NCBI GenBank assembly: GCA_965249835.1
Contig: CBDFMY010000001.1
Span: 372,001-436,000, forward strand
DNA: 64,000 nt
Direction of reading: 5' to 3'
Source: JAHRAW01 sp965249835
GTDB lineage: Bacteria > Pseudomonadota > Gammaproteobacteria > Arenicellales > Poriferihabitantaceae
Positions within the stretch are counted from its first letter, which is position 1; each line of letters opens with the position of its first letter. A program made the translations under genes and the position numbers. Of the stretch, positions 53,391 to 60,850 are shown piece after piece. The notes below the pieces were generated by a model, which saw only the letters and a program-made list of their open reading frames with translations, was not told the origin of the DNA and did not search any database.

Positions 53391-54107
53391 CGTGTTCGTG
53401 CTGGCGAGATTGCGCACGACGTATCTTCGTTTCCTGCCGCTATTATCCAAATTGCTCCCTTATTCGTATTGTCCGGTCAAGCCGCGCAATGAAGAATTGG
53501 GGCGAATTGGACAGTGACACCCCTGCCGTCATCCTCGCCGGCAGGCGGGGACCCAGAGTGGCGGCGTTAGCCGCCGGGACGCGCTCCATTAGCGGTAAGC
53601 AACAAGCACCACCGCCTTGCCGTCATTCCCGCCGAAGGGACGAGTTGAGGGCGAATTGGACAATTGGATAGGCTCACTATTTCGCTGACAGCTTTTTCTC
53701 GGTTACTTTGGCGTCTCAATGCGCCTTTGTCCTCTCAATTCACCATTACCTATCATTTGTCATTGCCCGGCTTGTTCCGGGCAATCCAGTTATTAAACCA
53801 TTCGGCGTAGCCGAACTCCTTATAATCCAGACAAACATTGCGCGCCGCATTTTCGTTGTCAGGCAAGGCGCGCGAGAAGCGAGGGAGTGAGCATACATTA
53901 AGTATGTGAGCGACCGAGAGACGAAGCGCAACACCATACGGCGTAATAAACCATGGCGACGAAAAGGCAAGCGCAATGACGAATCAGGAGCGAATTGGAT
54001 TACGACGCATTTAGTCATTCTCGCCGCAGACAAGAATGGCATTGTTGTTATAAAATACCCACTTCAAGCAATAACATTTCATATTCCTAAAGCGAGGGAA
54101 ATCACCA
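53391..54107. repeat. Repeat-rich intergenic region before a HicB-like gene
   Basis: No gene is supported here. 53510-53640 carries short REP-like palindromes (GGCGGCGTTAGCCGCC and CCGTCAT motifs). 53668-53848 is a 181-bp sequence repeated at 56339-56520. 53837-53977 is a copy of the palindromic element described at 46420. 54024-54107 is the leader shared with the gene at 56603, giving a promoter-like TTGTTATAAAAT at about 54043-54054. Confidence 0.75.
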
Positions 54108-54377
54108 ATGAAACAAACAACCAAAGATGTGGAAAGTATTGCCTTTATCTGCACCAATTTGTCGGCTCGTATAACAAAAGAAAACCCAAAAATGTATGTC
54201 TCGTATTGCCCTGAGTTGGATTTATACAGCCAGGGCGACACACCCAAAGAAGCCAAGACAAACATCATTGAAGCCACGCAGTTGTTTATTGAATCCTGCA
54301 TTGAACGCAACACATTGCGTGAGGTGTTGTTGGAATGTGGTTTCACTGGCTATGAGAAGCGACCCGCGTTGTTATGA
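54108..54377 (+). CDS. HicB-like antitoxin domain protein
   Basis: An 89-residue protein with the HicB fold pattern YVSYCPELDLYSQGDTPKEA followed by a helix (NIIEATQLFIESCIERNT). No hicA lies beside it. Its stop instead overlaps the ATG of a membrane-protein gene (ATGA). Either the toxin was lost or the membrane protein is the partner. Its leader is nearly identical to that of the DUF1902 gene at 56603. Confidence 0.8.
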   Translation: MKQTTKDVESIAFICTNLSARITKENPKMYVSYCPELDLYSQGDTPKEAKTNIIEATQLFIESCIERNTLREVLLECGFTGYEKRPALL

Positions 54378-55213
54378 ACAACCTACAAATCAGGGACAGT
54401 ATGCGCAAGGTCAAGGACAATATGCGCAAGCTCATGGACAAATTTGATATTCCTTGGACAAGGTTTGTGATACTTATTGTGTGTGGCTTGATCGGTATTG
54501 CCCTATATCGATATGTTTGGAATTCATTGTCTGCCCTACTTGGAATAGATGCTACTAATGAAAACTATATTTACATTCATAGCATCCTGCTCGGATTGCC
54601 TGTATTCACGTGTTTGTGGTGGTTCCGAACCCGCGATGTTCGTCAACAAATACACGATGCCGGTCAACAAATAAATAAAACAGAAACACAAATTCAGCAA
54701 AATAGTTTATTCAACGGGATCGCTAATTTGTCAGATAAAGATTCGCTAAAAATAGATATGGGTGTTGCTCAATTGTTGGAACTATCTAAATTAAATCCAG
54801 CCCATGATAAAACAATACGCCTTGCATTCATTCGCCGATTGAAAAAATGCCCATTGACAAATGCAGAGATGATGGCCGGCATCGAAAAATTAGGCTACGC
54901 GCAACCCATATTAGAATGGCTTACAAAAAAACATATAGAAGTTGACCTAACGAACTGTAGCCTTGATTGGCAAAATTTCACAAAGGGTGATGTTTTGTAT
55001 AATGCTATTAAAAATCCTTACTTTAGAAAATCGATTATAACTTGTACTCGATTTGGGCTTGTGTTAACTGATTCAGAGGCTAAAAGTATTCTTATTCTTG
55101 GTCAAAAAGATGGGGGTCTGCCGTCTGACTTCATATCTGATATGCTACGTGCAGGAAAGGTAAATACGGCGGAATTAGCCGGGCACAACTTAACAGACAC
55201 ATCTGAGAACTGA
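54374..55213 (+). CDS. Membrane protein, function unknown
   Basis: A 279-residue protein with two membrane segments near residues 31-55 (FVILIVCGLIGIALYRYVW) and 68-84, a short helical linker with Gln repeats, and a cytosolic domain of about 160 residues. The domain includes a pentapeptide-like patch (VDLTNCSLDWQNFTKGDVL). It is translationally coupled to the HicB-like gene. It is AT-rich compared with the core genes. No family recognised. Confidence 0.65.
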   Translation: MNNLQIRDSMRKVKDNMRKLMDKFDIPWTRFVILIVCGLIGIALYRYVWNSLSALLGIDATNENYIYIHSILLGLPVFTCLWWFRTRDVRQQIHDAGQQINKTETQIQQNSLFNGIANLSDKDSLKIDMGVAQLLELSKLNPAHDKTIRLAFIRRLKKCPLTNAEMMAGIEKLGYAQPILEWLTKKHIEVDLTNCSLDWQNFTKGDVLYNAIKNPYFRKSIITCTRFGLVLTDSEAKSILILGQKDGGLPSDFISDMLRAGKVNTAELAGHNLTDTSEN

Positions 55214-55287
55214 TGAGTTAAAATAATTACATCAAGAAACAATCCGTTTGGGTGTATGACTAATTTTTCAATATTGAGGAATTTGCC

Positions 55288-55650
55288 ATGGGTTATGTTC
55301 CAACGCATGATGACTCTTGTTACAAAATACGTTCTTATCCAACAAAGTGTTCTTATTGTAATAAAACGGTTATCTATTTCGAATGTTCTTGCGGGGGCAA
55401 GGTGTTTTTGACGCCCCCTGACAAGGGCATACACGGTTGCGGTTCGCCATCACAGGATGACGGATTTTCTAATCGAGGATTGCAAGGACAGATACTACTT
55501 GACGCGGTTAAACACGTCGAAAGTCATTCCAAAGAATCGCCAACCTGCCCGATGTGCGATACTGCTATCAAAGATTCGAAAAATTTTAAGCGGCACTTAA
55601 AAAAGTGCCCAATGCGTAAGGTGTGGTTTCCGAGAGATTCCCAGTATTAA
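55288..55650 (+). CDS. Small zinc-finger-like protein, function unknown
   Basis: A 120-residue protein with three cysteine groups: CSYCNKTVIYFECSCGGK, a single Cys in HGCGSP, and CPMCDTAIKDSKNFKRHLKKC, the last having the C2HC-type spacing of a zinc finger. A GAGGA site precedes the ATG. DNA or RNA binding is plausible. It is AT-rich and lies among toxin-antitoxin genes, so it is probably acquired. Confidence 0.6.
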   Translation: MGYVPTHDDSCYKIRSYPTKCSYCNKTVIYFECSCGGKVFLTPPDKGIHGCGSPSQDDGFSNRGLQGQILLDAVKHVESHSKESPTCPMCDTAIKDSKNFKRHLKKCPMRKVWFPRDSQY

Positions 55651-55903
55651 CCAGCGTAGCCGGACACTAAAACGGTGTTGCCGCGGCGAAGCCGCGAATA
55701 ATGATAAGGGCTAACGCCGCTGATTTAATAACTGGATTACCCGATTTGTCCAGTTATGTGGTAGCATCATACAAATTCTGGCCAGTGAGTCGGGTTCGTA
55801 ATAGCCCATTCACAGTGCCGAGCGTCCAATTTACGCCGCCGTGCGAAATAGGCGAAGCGTCGTCGTAAAGATCAAACAACCATCGCACCAGAGGAGTTGA
55901 CAA
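55651..55903. repeat. Intergenic region with REP-like palindromes
   Basis: Contains CCGCGGCGAAGCCGCG and GGCTAACGCCGCT, related to 46198-46265, and an inverted pair ACTGGA/TCCAGT near 55731-55754. GAGGAG before 55904 is the ribosome site of the next gene. No coding sequence seen. Confidence 0.5.
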
Positions 55904-56272
55904 ATGGCATCTAAATATCCTTTTCAAGAAGATTGGCCGGTCGAGGGCTTTCTCCTTAATAAAGACCTCGGCAAATTTGTTCAGATAAGGGCTGTCCCAA
56001 CCTGTCGAGCTAAGCCTCCTTACAAAGGGTATCCGCAAACACCGGGCTGCTCCAGCTATGATTGGTGGGAAGTGCATCTTTGTTTCCGACCCTATAGCGC
56101 GAAGCGCGTATCAGACGGACCGCATATAACGATAACAGGCAAGTCGGGTCGTACATTAAAAGAGAGGGATTTCAGTCGCTGCATTGCAAGATTTAAAACC
56201 GAGGATGAAGCGCTTGCCTTCACTCACAAGTTGCATCAAAGTGAGAAGAAGGCGAATTTTTGGAACGAATAA
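55904..56272 (+). CDS. Small protein, function unknown
   Basis: A 122-residue protein with a strong GAGGAG ribosome site. It is rich in aromatic residues and has three Cys in the first half (VPTCRAKPP, PGCSSYDWWEVHLC). No signal peptide or membrane segment is present. No family recognised. It lies between repeat blocks. Confidence 0.55.
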   Translation: MASKYPFQEDWPVEGFLLNKDLGKFVQIRAVPTCRAKPPYKGYPQTPGCSSYDWWEVHLCFRPYSAKRVSDGPHITITGKSGRTLKERDFSRCIARFKTEDEALAFTHKLHQSEKKANFWNE

Positions 56273-56602
56273 GAGTTGTTATTGCCTAGCTTGTTCCGAA
56301 CTATCCAGAGCGGCGTTAGCTGCCGGTTTGAGAATTGTATAGGCTCACTATTTCGCTGACAGCTTTTTCTCGGTTACTTTGGCGTCTCAAAAGGACTCAT
56401 TCCCTCCCGACTCACCATTACCCCCAACCCGTCATTGCCCGGCTTGTTCCGGGCAATCCAGTTATTAAACCGTTCGGCGAAGCCGAACTCCTTATAATCC
56501 AGACAAACATTGCGCGCCGCGCAGACAGGAATGTCATTATTGTTATAAAATACCCACTTCAAGCAGTGCTACTTCATATTCCTAAAGTGAGGGAAATCAC
56601 CA
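56273..56602. repeat. Second copy of the 181-bp repeat and the antitoxin leader
   Basis: 56339-56520 matches 53668-53848, and 56520-56602 matches 54024-54107. The 150-bp palindromic element that separates these two parts at the first locus is missing here; the junction falls at a GCCGC shared by both sides. No gene is supported before 56603. Confidence 0.75.
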
Positions 56603-56779
56603 ATGAAACAAACAACCATAGCCATCCATGCGAGTTGGGATGAAGATGCACATGTTTGGACAGCAACCAGCACTGATTTGCCTGGGCTGGTGGTGGAAGT
56701 CGCATCCTTCGACGAACTCGGTCGAGAGGTGAAAACATTGGCACCGAAACTGATTGCCTTACAAAAAAACCCAGAGTAA
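56603..56779 (+). CDS. Orphan DUF1902-type antitoxin
   Basis: A 58-residue close relative of the protein at 52941: IHASWDEDAHVWTATSTDLP and GLVVEVASFDELGREVKTLA. The nucleotide sequence after the stop still resembles the tail of the longer paralogue, so it was shortened by a nonsense change. No hicA follows; a glycosyltransferase gene starts 28 bases on. It might still neutralise the HicA at 53199. Confidence 0.8.
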   Translation: MKQTTIAIHASWDEDAHVWTATSTDLPGLVVEVASFDELGREVKTLAPKLIALQKNPE

Positions 56780-56806
56780 AAAAGGAAGTATTGATATCGA
56801 TGTCTC

Positions 56807-57748
56807 ATGAATAGAGTTCCACAAGTTTCCGTTGTTATGGCGGCATTCAATGCGGAAAAATATGTCGGTGCGGCAATGGAAAGTATCCTCGCGCAAACTT
56901 TCACCGACTTTGAGTTGATTGTCGTTGACGATGGTTCAAACGACCGCACACTGGAAATACTGCGCGATAATGGCGATAACCGAATACGAATAATATCCAA
57001 CGACAAAAATCTGGGAATTCCGAAAACGCGAAATATCGGTATCGCGGGAGCGTGTGGGCGATATATCGCATGGCAAGATGCCGATGACATCAGTCTACCG
57101 GAGCGACTACAAAAGCAATTTGAATACATGGAAAGGCACCCAAAAATCGCCGTGCTCGGCACCGGCCGACAAACGATGTCCGGCGATGGAAACATAAAAT
57201 CCCACCGACCGCCAATGGCATCGCCAACCTTCGCGGACATGCTGAAAAGCAATTGTCTGGCTGCACCGTCTGTCATGCTTCGCAAAAAATGTCTTGAGGA
57301 AGCAGGCGGATATGATGATTTTTTTCATCAAGCTGAAGATTACGACTTATGGTTGCGATTGATGAAAAAATATCCGGTGGCTAATTTGCCGGAAACCCAC
57401 TGTGTAATCAGAAGGAATATAGACAGCGTTACCCGACGGAATCAAGAGGCGTTATTATTGTATCGCCTGCTGGCAAGAAACCGTGCGATGGGTTCGATCA
57501 GCGATGAATCGTTTATTCAAATCAAACAAAGCGGCATTGAATCCTATTACAAACAGTTGTCCGAAAAAGACAAAATATTTTACCACCAGCACGTGGCGAA
57601 GAGATGCATGAATTATGAGCGTGACACCGATGCGCTAAAACATTACCGCCGGTTGGTGAAGTTGCAGGGGGTGCGGTTCAAGACGGTCAGTAATATGTTG
57701 CGGATTAAATTTCGTCTTATTCGTAACGCTTTTAATTTCATCCACTAA
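56807..57748 (+). CDS. Family 2 glycosyltransferase
   Basis: A 313-residue GT-A enzyme: SVVMAAFNAEKYVGAAMESI, IVVDDGSNDRTLEIL and AWQDADDISLPERL, with the DXD-type metal site, then an HQAEDYDLWLRL motif. It probably adds a sugar during surface-glycan synthesis. It heads a tight operon that continues to 62266. Confidence 0.92.
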   Translation: MNRVPQVSVVMAAFNAEKYVGAAMESILAQTFTDFELIVVDDGSNDRTLEILRDNGDNRIRIISNDKNLGIPKTRNIGIAGACGRYIAWQDADDISLPERLQKQFEYMERHPKIAVLGTGRQTMSGDGNIKSHRPPMASPTFADMLKSNCLAAPSVMLRKKCLEEAGGYDDFFHQAEDYDLWLRLMKKYPVANLPETHCVIRRNIDSVTRRNQEALLLYRLLARNRAMGSISDESFIQIKQSGIESYYKQLSEKDKIFYHQHVAKRCMNYERDTDALKHYRRLVKLQGVRFKTVSNMLRIKFRLIRNAFNFIH

Positions 57749-57750
57749 TC

Positions 57751-58722
57751 ATGCTTCCGACAATCCAATCACTCTGGATAGGCGAACCGCTTTCCAACAT
57801 GGAGAAACTATGCGTTCAATCATACCTCGATAATGGGCATGAGTTCCATTTATATGTTTATGACAATGTGGAGGGTATTCCCAGCGGTGCGGTTGTAAAA
57901 GACGGCAATGAGATTTTGCCAGAGAGCGAGATATTTTATACAAATAGAAACCGGATAGAGACATTTAGTGATTGGTTTCGCTGGGCATTACTCGCTAAGC
58001 GCGGCGGGTTTTGGGTGGATATGGATACGGTTTGCATTCGCCCCTTTAATTTTTCGGAAGAAATCGTGTTTGGATACGATGAAACGTTGTTAGTATCAGT
58101 TGCTTTCGTAAAATTTCCGAAGGATCATTTCTTTCCGATTGCCATGGAGAAATTTTGTCGCCATCACACGACGGAGCGGCCCTGGGATGACGATATTGAA
58201 AAATCCGCAAAAAAAGGTTTTCAACTGCGGGGAAAGAGCAAAAGCGGGCTTCGCTACCCCACGCTTGGCAACTCGATGTTTAACGGAGCGGTCAACTACT
58301 ACCATCTGCAGGAGTATGGCAAACCATTTTTTGTTTTTTTCCCTTGCGGCAGCTGGGATCCAATATGTTTTTTTGATGATGTTGTCCTTGATGAGATTTT
58401 TGCGGACGTTATCCAAGAATTATATCCACAGACTCACGGCATTCATATTGCCAATGATCCATCACGTGGCATTAGTGAGAATGCCAAAAATGCCACCTTT
58501 CCCGCTAATTCTATCATCGAGCAACTGAAGCGCAAACACGGAGTTACAGCACACGCCACCGCTCCGACAATCAGTCGCGAGCAAGTGCGTTCTTCCGCAT
58601 GGGAATACTACTTACGAAGAGAAAGAAAAAAACACAAAACAATCACGGATCGTCGTAGGAAACGTTGGATTTTTGCTGTCGCTGGTCTGGTGGCAGGTGC
58701 TCTCATCGGGCTATTGCTTTAG
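57751..58722 (+). CDS. DXD-type sugar transferase with C-terminal membrane anchor
   Basis: A 323-residue protein of the GT32/capsular-polysaccharide-synthesis type. It has IQSLWIGEPLSNMEKLCVQS, SDWFRWALLAKRGGFWVDMD with the DXD site, and PTLGNSMFNGAV. The C-terminus is basic (RRERKKHKTITDRRRKRW) then one hydrophobic helix (IFAVAGLVAGALIGLLL), which ties the enzyme to the inner membrane. A paralogue is at 59891, on the other side of the LicD fusion gene. Confidence 0.88.
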   Translation: MLPTIQSLWIGEPLSNMEKLCVQSYLDNGHEFHLYVYDNVEGIPSGAVVKDGNEILPESEIFYTNRNRIETFSDWFRWALLAKRGGFWVDMDTVCIRPFNFSEEIVFGYDETLLVSVAFVKFPKDHFFPIAMEKFCRHHTTERPWDDDIEKSAKKGFQLRGKSKSGLRYPTLGNSMFNGAVNYYHLQEYGKPFFVFFPCGSWDPICFFDDVVLDEIFADVIQELYPQTHGIHIANDPSRGISENAKNATFPANSIIEQLKRKHGVTAHATAPTISREQVRSSAWEYYLRRERKKHKTITDRRRKRWIFAVAGLVAGALIGLLL

Positions 58723-58736
58723 ATTGGATCGTAACG

Positions 58737-59894
58737 ATGCAACCCAAGCCGATAGCAGTATTGCACGAGCAATTGTGGAAGTTATTAACACGCTTCCGTC
58801 ATATCTGTGAAACCTACGACATAGTGTATTGGTTAGATGGCGGCACATTGCTGGGGGCTGTTCGGCATGGTGGTTTTATTCCGTGGGACGACGATATTGA
58901 TGTGTGCGTGACGCTTGATAGCCGAAACAAATTACAGCAACTATTGGACGACGGTGAACTGCAAGAAAAGTATGGAATAACGCAAGACAAATCCAACAAA
59001 GTTTGCCTGTGCTTGCGTGATTTCAGTTATGAATCTGCGCAACTGGATATTTTTTGCGTGTACACCATACAAAAAACACGATTGTTGCCTTTATATCGCG
59101 CTGTTGAATTTCTAAAAACCAGACAGCGACCGAGTAAACAAACAGTCAGTGGTTATTTGAAACGCCCTTTCCTTAAACGAATACGTAAATGCGGGAAAGC
59201 GACATTTAAGTATTTGCTTACACGTGCAAATGTGTCAGCCGACGATGCGCATCTGGCTTGGCATAGCGACACCGAGCGGTTTAATAAAAGCATTTGGAAC
59301 ACGCGAGACATATTCCCGTTATCAACACTGACGTTTGAGGGCGAATCGTTTCCCGTTCCCAATAACTATGACGCTTATTTAACAAGTTTCTACGGCGACT
59401 ACATGCAGTTGCCGTCGGAAGCCGAACGACTGGCCATTCACAAAAACCTACAAGGAAAATATAGCGTTGCCACTTCACACAAACCTTTGCGCGTGTACAC
59501 CTCCGGCATCTATGACTTATTTCATGTCGGCCATTTGCGGTCAATTCAAGCCGCGATAGCAGCGGGAAAAGAAATACGGGAAAGCGTGTATTTAATTGTC
59601 GGCGTTGGCAGTGACGATAGCGCAAGCGAATATAAGTGTAACCCCGTCATTCCGTATGAACAGAGAGTAGAGATGATTATGGCGGTCAAAGGAGTGGACG
59701 AAGTAATCGAAGCGCCAAGTTATCCCGACAAGAAATTTTATCAAACCCATCGTATTGACCTACATTGCCAAGGGGAAGATAACGAGGGCATGGGTTTTTA
59801 CGAAACAGCCAAAGATCTCGGAATAATAAAGTTGGTCGGCTATCAAGGTGTTACTTCCACCACCGAAATTGTAAAACGGATTAAAAACCAATGA
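58737..59894 (+). CDS. LicD phosphotransferase - cytidylyltransferase fusion
   Basis: A 385-residue bifunctional protein. Residues 25-235 are a LicD domain: VYWLDGGTLLGAVRHGGFIP then WDDDIDV with the catalytic acidic cluster (51-55). Residues 250-385 are a CTP:phosphocholine/phosphoethanolamine cytidylyltransferase: YTSGIYDLFHVGHLRS with HVGH at 263-266, IPYEQRVEMIMAVKGVDEVI, and the final GVTSTTEIV in place of RTxGISTT. It would make CDP-choline or CDP-ethanolamine and transfer the phospho-base to a glycan. No choline kinase is recognised beside it. Confidence 0.9.
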   Translation: MQPKPIAVLHEQLWKLLTRFRHICETYDIVYWLDGGTLLGAVRHGGFIPWDDDIDVCVTLDSRNKLQQLLDDGELQEKYGITQDKSNKVCLCLRDFSYESAQLDIFCVYTIQKTRLLPLYRAVEFLKTRQRPSKQTVSGYLKRPFLKRIRKCGKATFKYLLTRANVSADDAHLAWHSDTERFNKSIWNTRDIFPLSTLTFEGESFPVPNNYDAYLTSFYGDYMQLPSEAERLAIHKNLQGKYSVATSHKPLRVYTSGIYDLFHVGHLRSIQAAIAAGKEIRESVYLIVGVGSDDSASEYKCNPVIPYEQRVEMIMAVKGVDEVIEAPSYPDKKFYQTHRIDLHCQGEDNEGMGFYETAKDLGIIKLVGYQGVTSTTEIVKRIKNQ

Positions 59895-60781
59895 ACAAAA
59901 CTTCGTTACCAATCATCCAATCACTCTGGATTGGTGCCGATTTTTCGCAAGTGGAGAAACTTTGCATTCAATCGTTCATAGACCAAGGTCACGAATTCCA
60001 TCTTTATACTTACGTTGACATCGGCGGCGTGCCGAGCGGAACAGTTATAAAAGATGGTAACGAAATCTTGTCGGCGGATAAATTATTCCAAAATCATAGC
60101 GGTAGCTATGCGGCATTCTCTGATTGGTTTCGCTATGCGTTGCTAAATCAAAAGGGTGGTTATTGGGTGGATATGGATATGATATGCCTAAAACCATTCG
60201 CTTTTGATGATGAAATTATCATAACTTCAGGCGGAGACGGCTTATATGCCACCGCACCATTGCGCTTTCCGCCCAATCATCCGGCGATGCAAGCGTTGGA
60301 ACAAATATGTCGCCGATACAAGAATCCTCACAAAGCCAGATTTGGCATGATTGGTGGTCCGCGCGTACTTACGCAAATGATTCTGCAACATAACTTGCAA
60401 CAACACGAAAAACCATTTACTTATTTTGTGCCGTTGATGTCAAACCAATGGATGCATGTTTTCAACAAAACTTTTTCCAAAGGCATTGATTTATTTCCGG
60501 ACACGCACTGCATTCATTTATCCAACGACCGCCTTCGACAGTCATATTTTGATAAAAACGCGCAATTTGACGCTGATTCATTGTTCGAGCAACTGAAACG
60601 CAAACACAACATCGCCCCGGTCGCAGACGCCAAACGTATTACCTCAGACGATCTGGCGGCAATTATGATTGACAAGCGCCTGTATAAATTTGAACGTCGG
60701 ATTGCCCGCAAAAGAAAAATCGCCGCAGTGTCTATCGCGGTGGCGGGGTTGATTGCGCTTGTGATTTTTTATGTTATGTGA
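59891..60781 (+). CDS. DXD-type sugar transferase with C-terminal membrane anchor, paralogue
   Basis: A 296-residue paralogue of the protein at 57751: IQSLWIGADFSQVEKLCIQS, SDWFRYALLNQKGGYWVDMD, and a final basic stretch then a hydrophobic helix (IAAVSIAVAGLIALVIFY). It overlaps the end of the LicD fusion gene (ATGA). The two paralogues probably add different residues of the same glycan. Confidence 0.88.
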   Translation: MNKTSLPIIQSLWIGADFSQVEKLCIQSFIDQGHEFHLYTYVDIGGVPSGTVIKDGNEILSADKLFQNHSGSYAAFSDWFRYALLNQKGGYWVDMDMICLKPFAFDDEIIITSGGDGLYATAPLRFPPNHPAMQALEQICRRYKNPHKARFGMIGGPRVLTQMILQHNLQQHEKPFTYFVPLMSNQWMHVFNKTFSKGIDLFPDTHCIHLSNDRLRQSYFDKNAQFDADSLFEQLKRKHNIAPVADAKRITSDDLAAIMIDKRLYKFERRIARKRKIAAVSIAVAGLIALVIFYVM

Positions 60782-60850
60782 GCGCCATTCGCGTCACAAA
60801 CGATTACGCGCACAACTCAATCCATATCAACGGATGTTGGATGCGTTACA

